Below are positions 1-11,170 of a DNA stretch of 64,000 nucleotides, piece by piece. Made by a program: the position numbers and the translations under genes. How positions within the stretch are numbered: the stretch's first letter is position 1; every line of letters starts with the position of its first letter. This DNA is from Protea cynaroides (taxonomy: Eukaryota > Streptophyta > Magnoliopsida > Proteales > Proteaceae), in NCBI GenBank assembly GCA_028583415.1, contig CM053268.1, positions 19,639,923-19,703,922 of the forward strand, written 5' to 3'. The notes below the pieces were generated by a model. It was given only the letters and a program-made list of their open reading frames with translations. It was not told the origin of the DNA and searched no databases.

Positions 1-755
1 ATGTTAAGAAACTTAGGTTTCTTATGCAATCATGTTGTATTATAATTATAAAAGTTTCTTTTATAAGTTAAAAAATTTCACTTTCCATCCCTTCAATTCC
101 TCTTGCAACCAAACATGTAAATGGAGCCATAGTTTTGGTAACATTTTTTTTTCCCTTATTAAATATTGAAAGGAAAAGGTTTTTGAATTTAAATAATCCA
201 AAGGAGGAAAATATAAAACAAAAAATTCTTATTTTTTTAGTTTTTAAATGAAAATAAAAATGGAAAAAACAAGAGAAGAATTCACTTGTACATCTGTCTA
301 GGTATCTACACATATATCCTCTTATTGAATCGTCATTGTTCATACCCAGTGGATCCCATAGCAAGAGAGATCCCACGTTAATAGATTATAAAGGTTCCTC
401 TCTACAATTATTGACGCCAACGTCGGTCACAAAAGAAAAGAACCCCACAGGCCACAGTTCATCAGAAGGATATTTTAAATGAAAACGGTCCTCTTGTCTC
501 CACGATAAGACACCAACAAGACAACAACAACAGTTGAAGCCAACAGCAAGCAAACGTTTCTCTACAACCCCACTTAGGGATGCCTCCCTACATGAGCAGT
601 TAGACATGCACATATTGCAGTTGTACCAGTTTCAAGCCTATCATTATTCCAACTACCTAGAATTGGTCTATCACAGCCATCCACGTGGCAAAAATATGTG
701 AACATGTAAGAAATGATAAATGTTGACAGAAATCTTGTCCTTAAATATTTTAGAA
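1..755. repeat. Direct repeat, copy 1 (truncated by window edge)
   Basis: This AT-rich stretch aligns in the same orientation with about 3708-4840, inside the CYP92-like intron. Shared blocks include the runs around 96-230 and 3806-3930, the 'catccac(g/a)tgg' block near 679 and 4588, and 'gacagaaatcttgtc' near 724 and 4814. It has no convincing ORF. It ends shortly before the CYP82-like pseudogene exon, so it may be that gene's former intron or a dispersed element that landed in both places. Confidence 0.6.
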
Positions 756-848
756 CTAATTTTTATGCATGCTATATTCTTTCCTTGTTCTTAATTATAT
801 GAATTGGTATTTGCAGTTTTACCAAAAAAAAAAAATTGGTATTTGCAG

Positions 849-1318
849 AATATGTTCCTTGAAGAGAGCGCACAGGATGAGTTGGACATCCATATCAGTG
901 TAAGGATTATTTTTAACACGTGTGGCCATGGAAGATTGCACATTGCAGGTTATCATGTACCAGTAGAGGCATCCGTATTAGAACAAATCTTTGGAAGATT
1001 CATCGAGATCCACATGTATGGCCTGATCCTCATGAATTTACGCCAGATAGGATTTTAATAGCCACGTGGGAATTGAAGTTTGGGGTTAGCTTTTGGAGTT
1101 CATCCCTTTTGGCTCTGGCCGGGGAATGTCATTGGGTTTCTTTTTCTCTTCAGGTTTTGTACTTCACCCTGATCCATTTGCTCCATGGGTTTGAGTTTGA
1201 AACCCCTTCTGGTGCACCTATGGGTATGACCGAGAGCCCAGGGCTGACCAACATCAAGGTTACACCACTTGAAGCTCTCCACAGCCCGTGTCTTCCTTTT
1301 AATATTTATGAATATTAA
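849..1318 (+). pseudogene. CYP82-like cytochrome P450 pseudogene, 3' exon
   Basis: This is a decayed 3' exon of a plant A-type P450, most like the CYP82 family, whose members are ER-bound monooxygenases. 'AQDELDIH' (after the I-helix), 'AGYHVP', 'LWKIHRDPHVWPDPHEF' and the C-terminal 'TPSGAP..MTESPGLTN' are CYP82-style signatures. Three reading frames are needed. The AGYHVP block and the WKIHRDP block are in different frames. The heme-binding loop near 1106-1138 reads FGSGRGMSLG in a third frame, with the invariant heme-ligand Cys replaced by Ser and the following Pro by Leu. The ExxR segment between DIH and AGYHVP is missing. A polypyrimidine tract and 'tttgcag' just before 849 look like the old splice acceptor. 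The stop is at 1316-1318. No 5' exon is recognisable upstream. It cannot encode an active enzyme. The family call rests on motif recall. Confidence 0.75.
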
Positions 1319-1330
1319 GGAACTATTTGC

Positions 1331-1388
1331 TGAGCTGGGTTGGGCTGGGTTGGACTGGGCTGGGCTGGGCTGGATTGGACTGGACTGA
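1331..1388. repeat. GGGCT/GGACT pentamer minisatellite
   Basis: About eleven degenerate 5-bp units of the form TGGGC/TGGAC/TGGGT lie directly after the CYP82-like stop codon. The short ORFs across it, rich in G, L and W or in S, P and N, are products of the repeat. Confidence 0.8.
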
Positions 1389-1948
1389 ATTCTATTGTAT
1401 TGAAGTTGATAATGGGCTAGGCTGCAAAAATGCAAAACTTACCGGCCTTGGTATTGGCTTCCATCCTGGTGTGGGCACTAGTACTATTCATGTAAGTTGG
1501 TCCACAAATTTGTGTAATACATTCAAGTTGGTGTATTAGTAAAATTGTATGGTCTTATGTCAAGTCATACCTTTATGTTTGTCATAATTTAAAATAATAA
1601 GGTTGCTTTTTATATATTTGGAATGCATTACGAATCAAGAACAAATTCTGACATGACAAAAACAGTAGACTAAACAGAATGTGTTAAGAATACATTATGT
1701 TTTAAATTATATGTTACTTTTACAAACATCACAAGACACCAATTCCATCATGAGGATAGATGATGTATCAATTCCTACAGTAACATAGAGAGTACATATT
1801 GGGGACTAGTCATATGTCAAATGCCAAAGACATGACATGTAAAATTTTCCAAAGTAAAGGAGTACTTATTCAGACTCAAGAACCACACAAACTATAACGC
1901 GCGTAATCACTGAGAATAGACTTGTACCAAAAAAAAAAAGAAAAAATA

Positions 1949-3455
1949 TCACTGAGAATAGAGATGAGCAGGGAGTCGAGGCTCCACAACAACAACAAGC
2001 GGGATCTTCCTCGGCGACGACAGGCCGAAAATTTCCTCCATGTTCAAGTCCTCCGGCTTCATTTGATCAGGCAATTTCCACATAAACCCATGTAAGAGAT
2101 TAGCTAAACTTGACTGAATTACTTTGAGCCCAAGGCTGTACCCTGGACACATCCTCCTCCCTGATCCAAATGGCAATAGCTCAAAATTTTGTCCCTTCAC
2201 ATCAATTGCCTTACCAATGAACCTCTCTGGTATGAATTCATCTGGTTCTTCCCATAATGAAGGGTCCCTTCCTATAGTCCATGTGTTAACAAGTACTCGT
2301 GTTCCTTCTCGAATATCATAGCCAGCGAGTTCGCAATCTTCTCGGGCTATTCGCGGTACTAGTAGCGGTGCAACTGGGTGCATCCTCATTGTTTCTTTAA
2401 CAATGGCTTCTATGTATGGCAGGTTTTGAATGTCTTTCTCTTCCACCCATCTCTGTTTGCCAATCACCCTATCCAGCTCTTCTGAGGCTTTTTTGAAGAT
2501 CTCTGGCTTCCTCAATAGCTCAGAAATTGCCCATTCCACAGTTACAGCAGAGCTCTCTGTCCCACCGGCTATTAAGTCCTAAGTATCAATAACAACATAA
2601 CGAGGAACAAGATAAGATGATGCAATATACATCCCCCTTCAGATAGATATAGGATATTTTGTAATATCCTTTTTAAGTTTTTGAAGTATAATAAATAATA
2701 AAAAAAAATACAATATTATGCGAGAAATAATCTTTTTATGTTCAAACAAACAAATCTTATTTAATAGAAAAAATTATTACAAAAAAAAAATAGAAACAAT
2801 TTTCTTTTCCACCTTTTTATAACAAAACAAACAGAACCAACGATGAAAAACCGAAGCCTACAAAACTATGCAATAAGATTGATCACATCTAGAAAAAAAA
2901 ATTAAAAATCTAATAGAAGCCAATAATAAACTGATAACTTCGCCGGAACCAATAGTTAATGGTTACGGTTTTGATTTTATAAACCGAACCTCTTAGGCCC
3001 AGTTTGATAGCACTCCTGATCCGTTACTTTTGCTCTGAAGTCATTTTATTGTTTTTGTTTTAGAATCAGTTTTTTGATAACAGAATGTTGTTTGATAACA
3101 GTACTCTAGATCTGATTCCAAAACGTATTGAGATTAGAATCTCGTTTGATAAAAATGAATCTAGAATCGATTCCAGATCTAGTGGTGATGGCGGTAGATG
3201 GTGGTAATAGTGGTGGTGGTGGTGCTAGGTGTTGGGTAGTGATGGTGATGGTGGTGGTGGCGGTGGCGATGGCGGTGGTGGTGGCAGCGATGGGGGTGGT
3301 GGTGGCAGCGATGGGGGTGGTGGTGGCTATGGGTTGTGGTGGTGGTGGCGGTGGAGGTGGTGATGGTGGTAGGTGGAGGTGGTGGCAGCAGTCAAGCCTT
3401 TGTTTTAGTCTGATTCCTTTTTTTAGTTGTGTTTCATTTGCTCTAGAGCAACAGT

Positions 3456-3490
<35 letters not shown>

Positions 3491-5872
3491 ACTCAAATTT
3501 TGGATCCCAAAGTCAAATGGAGTCTAATTCACTCTCTAGGAGCTTGGAATCAGATCGGATTTACCAAACAGTATTTAGCTCTCAAATTGTTTTCAAATTT
3601 AATCAATCGTTTCACCCTTAGTCTTGGCAATTTTTTTTTTTTTCTTTTCAAATATTGAAAGAAAAAAGGTTAAAAAATTTACATCTTATAAGTATCATTG
3701 CTAAATATGTTAAGAAATTTAAATATTTTATACAATCATACTGTGTTATAACTGTAAAAATTCTTTTTCAAATTTAAAAATTTGACTTCCCTTTTCTTCA
3801 ATTCTCCTTGCAACCAAACGGAGCCATAGTTTTGGCCAATTTTTTTTCCTTTTCAAATATTGAAAGGAAAAAGGGTTTTGAGCTTAAATAATCCAAAGGA
3901 AGAAAATATAAAACATAAAATTCATCTTTCTACTTTTATCATGAAAATGGAAGTAGAATAAACAAGAAAAGAATTCAATTGTACGCACATGTATGTATCC
4001 ATAAATATATCATCTTGTTAAAATGTCACTGTCACTATCCATATCTAGTGGATCTCATATCGATACAAATATCCTTTCATTAAACCATCTCCAAAGCAAT
4101 AGGGATCCCACATCAATAGACGGTAAAGGTCTCTCTCTACAATTATTAACGTCAACGTCTGTCACACACAAAAAAAAAATAAATAAATAAAAATAAAAAT
4201 AAAAAAATCATAGATTCAAATTCAAATCGTCTCTTGCGGAAGAGAGATTCCAACTGAAATCCCAAGGCTGAAATTCATCTGATGTACATACTAATACATC
4301 GATATGTGCACTAAATAAAATCCAATCCTTGACAGCCGAAACTGCCATAGGAGAGGATTCCAATAATGTAGATTCAAAAATATATTTTTAAAGAAAACGG
4401 TCCCCTTATCTCCACGGTAAGACACCAACAAGACAACAACGGTTGGACCAAAAGCAAGCAAAAGTTTCACTAAAAGCCCACTTAGGGAGGCCTCCCTACA
4501 TAAGCACTTGGGACATGCACATGTCACTGTTGTGACAATCTCAAGGCTATCACTATTCCAACCAATTAGCATTGACCTATCACAGCCATCCACATGGAAA
4601 AATTAAGTGAACACATAAAGATTCCTCTCTATTCTTCATTTACAAACGATTTAATACTAAAAAATAAAAGAGTGCACGAAGTTCCCATTACTGTAGATTT
4701 AGAGATGACAGAATATATGTAGCTTTACCCCACATTGTGGAGAGACGATTTCCAAACCACTAATATCTTAAAATCATCATTGAAAAGATAAAAATAAAGA
4801 AATGATAAATGTAAACAGAAATCTTGTCGTTAAGGTATGCAACAGGTTGATCAACATTTAATTTTAAATTCCTCAAATGCTATACCTGTTAATAAATAAA
4901 TTTTTTATTTACCAAAAACAAATAAAAAAAAAAACGGAAATTGAGAATAATAATAGTTACCTGAGTAAAGGCCTTGACGCCACTCCGATGAAGCTTAACT
5001 TCAAGATGAGGATCCTCTGCTAACTCCAACAACACATCAACCATATCTTTTGCCACATAATTCTCCAAACCCTTCCTTCTTTCCATATGTTCCTCAATCA
5101 CATGTTCAAGAAACCAATCAAATTTCTTACTCAAAACCTTCATCCTCTTCACATATCCTTGCAAATCCAAGAAATCAATCATTGGAATCCAATCACCAAT
5201 GTTCATAACACCATTAAGCAAGAACAATTCATCCAACATCTTCTTAAACTCGTGTGGACTTACAATGGATGTGGTTGACTCATCCAAATACTTCTTTCCC
5301 AACACCATCCTGCTTATAACATTGAGGCTAACATCAGAGAGATGATCTTTCAACAAGACTGGTTTTCCGGCGGTGGCGTAAAGTCCGGCGAGGAGTTCGA
5401 GGTTCTCTTCCACTCGAATGTACTCTAATAATTCAAGGCGTTTTGTGCTGAAGAGCTCCATAAGACACATCTTACGAGCTTGACGCCAGTATGGTCCATA
5501 AGGTGACCATGTTATATCAGAATAGTTGTAAGTGGTGTATTTGCCGGCGGCTGTTTTTGGTCTGGAGGCAAATTTGAGGTCATGGGTCTTGAGGATTAAT
5601 TGAGCAGTCTCTACAGATGAGGCCACTATGACTGGGTGTGATCCTAAGCGAATTTGCATCAAGGGTCCATACTTGAGTGAGAGTTCATGAACTGATCTGT
5701 GAGGAAGGGAGCCTATAAGGTTGAAGTTGCCAATGATCGGCCATGGTTTTGGGCCTGGAGGAGGGTTTAATTTCTTCCGGCCATGGAAATGGCCGGAGAA
5801 TGAGATGAGTGCTAGCGCTGCTAGCCATGCCACGGCATAGAGAGACCATGAAAGGGTAGTGTCCAACTCCAT
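1949..5872 (-). CDS. CYP92-like cytochrome P450 monooxygenase (two exons)
   Basis: A microsomal P450 of the A-type (CYP71 clan), closest by recall to CYP92. Members oxidise terpenoid, phenylpropanoid or homoterpene-type substrates with electrons from P450 reductase; the substrate here cannot be read. Exon 1 is 5872-4961 (304 codons) and ends ..AFTQ at a GT donor. Exon 2 is 2578-1949 (209 codons plus stop) and starts DLIAGGTESS after an AG acceptor. The phase-0 junction sits at the usual A-type position. The 513-residue product shows a membrane anchor (about 8-27), the PPPGPKPWP hinge (37-45), the I-helix AGGTESS (308-314), the K-helix ETMR (366-369), PERF (421-424) and the heme loop FGSGRRMCPG (441-450, ligand Cys448). 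I see no stop or frameshift, so it looks functional. A TATA box lies about 45 bp upstream. The 2,382-bp intron is long for this family because of repeat insertions. Family call likely; subfamily uncertain. Confidence 0.9.
2996..3618. mobile_element. GGT-rich MITE in the CYP92-like intron
   Basis: A non-coding element with a GGT/GGTGGC trinucleotide core (about 3180-3400) and a long T run (3458-3488). Its outer sequence 'ggccc.gttTGATA' matches the element at 58436-58970, which lies in the opposite orientation with a CCA/ACC core. The left flank is TTA and the proposed right flank at 3619 is TTA. The left end is well supported and the right end is approximate. The large Gly/Val or Thr/Pro ORFs here come from the trinucleotide repeat. 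Confidence 0.6.
3708..4840. repeat. Direct repeat, copy 2 (inside CYP92-like intron)
   Basis: The longer partner of 1-755, in the same orientation. It has roughly 350 bp of extra sequence (parts of 4020-4370 and 4630-4800) and an internal partial duplication: the 'caaatattgaaag' block occurs near 3649 and 3857. It occupies most of the distal intron of the P450 gene. Confidence 0.6.
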
Positions 5873-5913
5873 AACTATGGTGAAAGCTTGGTGGTGGTGA
5901 TAGTGGTGGTAGT

Positions 5914-5925
5914 GATATTTATAAA
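5914..5925 (-). promoter_or_regulatory. Putative TATA box of the CYP92-like gene
   Basis: Read on the minus strand the sequence is TTTATAAATATC, about 45 bp upstream of the ATG at 5872. That would place the transcription start near 5885-5892 and give a very short leader. It is the only good TATA match close to the start codon. Between it and the ATG lies a GGT/CCA-rich stretch (5891-5912). Confidence 0.5.
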
Positions 5926-6150
5926 GCTGTGGTTGAGGGGAAAATGTCTTATTGCTTCCTTATGGTTTCCTATACAGACTATAATAATTTCCAAAAGATA
6001 ATCAACATTTAAGGAAAGTGCGAAGAACACCCCCAGAAATTTCCTGCCTTGTGGTATTTCAAATTTGCTAGTCATACACATAAAAAAGAAGACCGCTTAA
6101 TTAAAGGTCAGAACTTATATAGTGGCCGGAAGCTAAGCAATTTCCCAATC

Positions 6151-6153
<3 letters not shown>

Positions 6154-6213
<60 letters not shown>
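6154..6213. repeat. (AT)n microsatellite
   Basis: About 30 uninterrupted AT units some 280 bp upstream of the CYP92-like start codon. Confidence 0.95.
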
Positions 6214-6216
<3 letters not shown>

Positions 6217-6354
6217 TTTGTCACTTGAGAGAAAGTTAAATTGTACTATTAAATTGGTCGAAGCATTTATCTATCAAGCGTGGACCGGTAGGGGAAGCAT
6301 TTTTTTTTGTTTTTTTTCTTACGATTAAGTTGATTAGATGAAAATTTTACATGT

Positions 6355-6600
6355 AGGCTCCATTTGTTTTTATGTAAAATTTTACGTATAACATTTTAGA
6401 TGTAAAAAAAAATTAATATTTTTTTCCAAGAGGTAAAAATATATTAATCTTTAAGGGGGATGGAAAAGGAACTTCGTTTTTCTTTTACCCACTGAAAACA
6501 AACATTGAAATTTTTTTTTACATATAAAATGTTTCACGTATAATTTTACGATAAGAAGTTTTATGTAAAAACAAACAAATCTATATCATTTTATATGTAA
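6355..6600. mobile_element. Foldback MITE-like inverted repeat
   Basis: The left arm 'tttgtttttatgtaaaa' with 'acgtataacatttta' is repeated inverted on the right ('aaaatgtttcacgtata' and 'atgtaaaaacaaacaaa'), giving arms of roughly 65 bp around an A/T-rich centre. Related fragments occur near 7425-7470, 7860-7925 and 48680-48910, so it is a family. Ends are approximate and no TSD was fixed. Confidence 0.5.
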
Positions 6601-6639
6601 CAAAAAAAAAATTCAATGTTAGTTTCCAATAAGCAAGGA

Positions 6640-8262
6640 TCGTAATTTCAGTTTCGTGCCGGGTTTCGGTCAGGCCAAAAACCAAAATTTCGATGATTTC
6701 GGCCCAAATTTCGGTGAAACATAGTAAAAAAAAACATTGTTTCGGATCAACAGATCGAGAGACTAAGAGAGTGATTCTGTTAAGATAGAGACACGTGTCT
6801 ATCTTGTTTGTATTTAATATTATTTTTCTCCTTTTAATCCTACATGAACCTTTAACTCAATGGAAGGGAGAACAAAAATACAAAAAACACCCTTATAGAT
6901 TTTAGTCCCACATGGATATTTTTATAGAATTGAAAAAAAATCATAATATTATAAGAAGGAAAACTTGGTAATACATTTCTTTTAGTCTTTTAGTCCCACA
7001 TGGATTACTTAAAAGAATTGAAGAAGACAAAATGATATAAAGTAGATAGTTGGGAAAACATAATACACTATAAGATTGGGTGGTGTGACTGACGTCACTT
7101 TTATCAAAAAGGAAAAAAAATGACTAACGTCAATAATGGGCCTAGCTCATAAATTAAAATAGTTAAAAACTTTTTGTGGTTTGTATTTATTCAAACCGGT
7201 TTTGTTCAAATATCGGTCGAATCAAGATTTTGGACCGAAATTCTGGCCGAAACTATAAATTCGGACCGAATTTATGTAAAAAGGGTACCGGCATCATGGT
7301 TTGTTTCGGATTTGATCAAAACCGAGAGGTTTCGGCCGAAATCCAAAATTTCGGCCGAATTTCTGAACTATGCCAATAAGTAAGAGAATGACGAAGTTTA
7401 TACTCACTCCCCCTAAGATTTTACTATATTTTACCTCTTGGAAACAAACATTGAAAAAGAAATTGTAAGATTCTATATGAGTGAACTTGATCAATTAAAG
7501 ATTTCATATGAGTGAGCTTGATCAATTACTAAACTAGTTGTTTAGTGGGAGTCTAGTTACTGGTTGATCCGTTTTGGTCTGATCCGTCATGGGTTAGAAA
7601 TAACCAATCTGGTCTGTTATGGATATGGTTCAGGGTTCGGGATGATATTATATATAACGTGATTAGGGTCCCCATAGCCATGGTTTATCTCTCTTTTTTG
7701 CGTCCATATGCACAGAGCCCAAAAGGGATCCTAGATGATTGTGGAAGACTCTAATTAAAACGATAAAAAATGCATGGAATTCCGGATAGAACAATCTGCA
7801 GCAAGAGGTATGTCATCTATAATCCTTAGGGTTCTATGGGTAAAAACCCTAATTCAGAATAAAATTGCTTACAAAATTTACCTATAAAATGTTTCATGTA
7901 GAATTTGCGTCAAAAGAAATGGAGCCTATGTGAAAAAAAAATGGCAATGGATAGTATGTCTTTTCAGCTTTGGGTTGCATGGAAATAATTGTTAGGATCC
8001 TCTATACTAGCGTTGCTGCCTAGCAGTGAGGATCCTGACCATTGGGAGTGCATCAACATGTAGGATCATCGCTGCCTCTCGATAGTACTAAAGAGATCTA
8101 GGTCTTGGTAACAATGGAGAGATTTCACTTGTTCATACGTGTATCTTCCATGAATGTATCCCACACCATCCTTTTAAAATTAGGTTAGTAGGTCAAACTC
8201 GGGCAGAATACAACATTATAGCTACCATGGATATAGCTCTATAACAAATTATGTATGCTGCT
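6640..8262. other. Intergenic DNA with repeat remnants
   Basis: No gene is recognised. Around 6640-7375, 'ttcggccgaaat'-type motifs cluster at both sides (6655-6720 and 7215-7365), suggesting a degraded element with GC-richer ends. Near 7992-8110 a partial inverted repeat around 'taggatc' resembles the foldback at 50411-50564. The last seven bases (8256-8262) are one copy of the flank duplication of the following chromovirus. Confidence 0.4.
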
Positions 8263-8746
8263 TGTCACGGCCTTAGTATAACTAAGCCAACTGTGCAGCA
8301 CTTAGTCGCTCACAATTCCTCTTAAGCGCTAAGTCAGTCTAACTCCTACCAAAGGAAGATGGCACACAGTAGAAAACTTTGAAAGAAGAACTTAAATTGC
8401 AAAGGAACTCTTACAATGTTCTTGATTGCTTGAGTGCAAAGTGCCTTGGCCAAATGAGGCTAACCATATTTATAGGCACCAATGAACACAACGAATGGTT
8501 AGGATCTATACACATGTTTCCTATCTAACGATTAGGAATATTCTAGTAAGGAGTCTAGAACATTCCCATCACCTTAGTATAGAACCCTAGAGAACTCTTA
8601 TGTACAAGTAGATTCTAGAAGGTTTCCATATCCTTCATTGTATAGAGAGTTCCAATGGACCTTCCTTAGTCCAATGGGTCAACCCATGTGCTAACCCGTG
8701 GGTCATGTAGGCGGATAATCCATGTAGCGGGCCATGGGTCGTGACA
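8263..8746 (-). repeat. Chromovirus 3' LTR
   Basis: 484 bp, TGTCAC...GTGACA, the pair of 11171-11654. The two LTRs are the same length but show many substitutions by eye, so the insertion is not recent. Confidence 0.9.
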
Positions 8747-8749
8747 TTC

Positions 8750-9117
8750 TCCCCCACCTAAACTAGCGACGTCCTCATCGCATATTCTTCGTTGAACTCT
8801 TCTATTGTGTCTTGGGACCGTCAAAGTGCTTCTGCAGTTTCCCAACTTGCTTTACTCTCTGGTAATCCCTTCTTTTTTATTAGGTACTCCCTATTAGGAG
8901 GGACGCCTTGTCTTCAAGTCACTTTCTCGGTTTTTACGCATTCAACCTCCCTATCGTAAGGAGTAAGTACTCTCGTAGGTGCTTGAGTCGAAGTCCCATG
9001 GCTTGGGTTTCCCATGTCTCTATGATACAATTTTAACGTCCTTGCATGAAAAATCGGATGAATCTTGAACTTTGGAGGAAGGTTAACCTCGTAGGACATT
9101 TTACCAACCTTCCTCAC
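8750..9117 (-). pseudogene. Chromovirus integrase C-terminus with chromodomain
   Basis: Minus-strand reading gives the integrase tail 'LPPKFKIHPIFHARTLKLY', then 'TRVLTPYDREVECV', a stop in place of a sense codon near 8913, and then 'REYLIKKKGLPESKASWE', a recognisable chromodomain core. Plant chromoviruses use this domain to bind histone marks and target heterochromatin. At least two in-frame stops break it. The gene ends next to the polypurine tract of the 3' LTR, as expected. Confidence 0.75.
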
Positions 9118-9244
9118 AATCTCGAAAGGCCCTTCATATCAGCGTTCCTTCCTTGTGAGCCTCACAAGCACCGAGTCGCCTACTATAAACTTTACTAGTC
9201 GTCTCATTTTGTTAGCCCACCTCTTTATCTTCTTTGTAACTTTG

Positions 9245-10221
9245 TCAAGGTAAGACTTGGCGACCTTGAATCACTCTTGATTTGTCCACCTCGCTTCCAG
9301 GTGGAAGCCTCTTCCTCAGATCTAAAGGCATTATACCCTTGAACTTGTCAAAGACCTTCTTAGTATGCTTAGGTAGCACCTCTTTAGACCTTTCTTTCTT
9401 TTTGTTGATAACCTCGACAGGACATGTAATTTCTCTTTTCCTGGCCCTGTCTTCCAATTGCATTGTTGATAGCAACTTAAGGCCGTCCTTAGTCCTTGGT
9501 ATTATTGGGACCATGCATGAAGCTCCCTCTTCATGCATGCATATCGTGCTAATAGAAGGCATAGCAATTGCATTTACCCTTCTTAGGAACTTCATGCCAA
9601 GCCTACTTGAAAATCATCCATAGACACCACTGATAAGTTTACGGTACCTCTCTATGTTTCGATATGCATTTTGACCCTTCGAGCAACACCATGAATGGGT
9701 TGAGCTTGGGAGTTGACAGCCTTGAGCCATCCCGTCTCCTTGGTCACCTTTAAACCAAGTCTCTTTGCCTCCTCTACCGAGACAAAGTTATGCGTCGCAC
9801 CCGTGTCAACCATGGCGCATGTGGGTCTGTCATTGATGCGTGCTTCCAAATACATGAGCCCCTTTTGTGAGTCCTTGACCTCCTTCGTCTTGGCCTTCTT
9901 AATAGCCGCTAATTGTAGTAGCAACCCTACGTGAGCCTCTTCACCATTGTTCTTTTCTTCTAGTAGAGCTGACAACGCCTTCTTCTTGGGGCAATCCCTA
10001 GCCGAGTGTGGACCATCGCAAAGGAAGCACGCAGCCCTTGGCTTGTACCTATCTCTCTTGCAATCCCTTGGCTTACTCTCCTTGTATGTTAAGGGTTCGC
10101 AAAGGCTTTCCTTTACTAGATGGGACTCCTTGGATGTTACCTCTCCCCCACCTTTTTCATTGAATGGCTTCTTGGGCTTTGAGGAGTCTTCTCTCCCAAC
10201 TATGGATTCCCCTGCTGCCAT
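9245..10221 (-). pseudogene. Chromovirus gag C-terminus and protease
   Basis: The reading frame at 10221-9652 contains the zinc knuckle CFLCDGPHSARDC, which binds RNA during packaging, and the aspartic protease active site DTGATHNFVS. The frame at 9595-9245 continues in degraded form with Lys/Arg-rich sequence and is where the polyprotein would run into reverse transcriptase. No RT motif follows, so the large internal deletion lies near 9200-9300. Confidence 0.7.
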
Positions 10222-10264
10222 GGCTGAAGCAACATCCTGTACACCACGACGTTACAACTCTTAA

Positions 10265-11118
10265 GCGGCCCAGTCTTGGAGACCTTCCATGAAATTAAAT
10301 AATAGGTCTACCTCAATCATATCCTAGACATCTAACATGAATGTAGAGAATGTCTTTATATAGTCCCGAATAGACCCCGTTTGTTTGAGACTTTTGAGAT
10401 TCCTCCTAGCCAAGAATGAGGCACTCTCGGGATAAAATTGTTTCTTCAGTTCCTTCTTGAAACTATCCCAAGTGTCTATGGTGCACGTACCTCTTTCGAT
10501 ATCGACGTGTTGTCATCGCCACCAAAGAGTTGTCGTATCTTTAAGGTAGAGAATGGTAGTTTGTACCTTCATTTGCTCGTCCTCAAGTGAGATGGCTTTG
10601 AAGTACTGCTCCCTGTGCCACAAGAAATTGTCTACTTCTCGGGCATCTCGTTGTCTATCATAAGACATGGGCTTTGGCACCTCTACTCTAGGTGCCTCTC
10701 TTGGGGTCGTGGCTTCCCCAGCCATGGCCATTTTGCATAATGTTAAATTAGATCGTACCTCATCTATGCACGCTTGGAAGTTCGCCATCATCTCCAACAC
10801 TTGAGCTTTGAAGGCATCAACTTCCCCTTGTGGTTGTGCTATGGTGTTGCGCAAGGACAAATCATGCTCATCCACTCAGCCAATGATCTCCCCCAGTGGA
10901 CCTTTGGGCTCCTCTTCGCACCCCTCTACCACATCGACCCTCTCTTGGGTGTCGGCCATGGCTAACTCCACACGAGCTAGTTGGGCTTCCATGGCAGCCA
11001 CAACATCTATGGACTTGTCCTTATTCCGCTTGCTCCTTGCGTTGGTATGGTCATCCCTTCCACGACCATGCTCATAGGCATGTCCTTCTTCGATGTTGTG
11101 CTCTTCCACACTAGACAT
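10265..11118 (-). pseudogene. Chromovirus gag (capsid region)
   Basis: Two frames, 11118-10876 and 10875-10513, are separated by one stop codon. Reading continues past 10513 with 'DTWDSFKKELKKQFYPE', the retrotransposon gag core. The motif 'WREQYFKAISLEDEQMKV' seen as HREQYF.. is typical of Gypsy gag. The start MSSVEEHN lies about 50 bp downstream of the primer-binding site. Several stops prevent translation as one protein. Confidence 0.75.
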
Positions 11119-11170
11119 GGTGACGATACTTGCTCAAGCGTCTCCCTTGCAACCAAGTTCTGATACCACT

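Noticed and set aside
3106..3492. Long ORFs on both strands rich in Gly/Val or Thr/Pro
   Set aside because: They come from a GGT/GGC trinucleotide tract within a MITE inside the P450 intron. Both strands are open and no domain is present.
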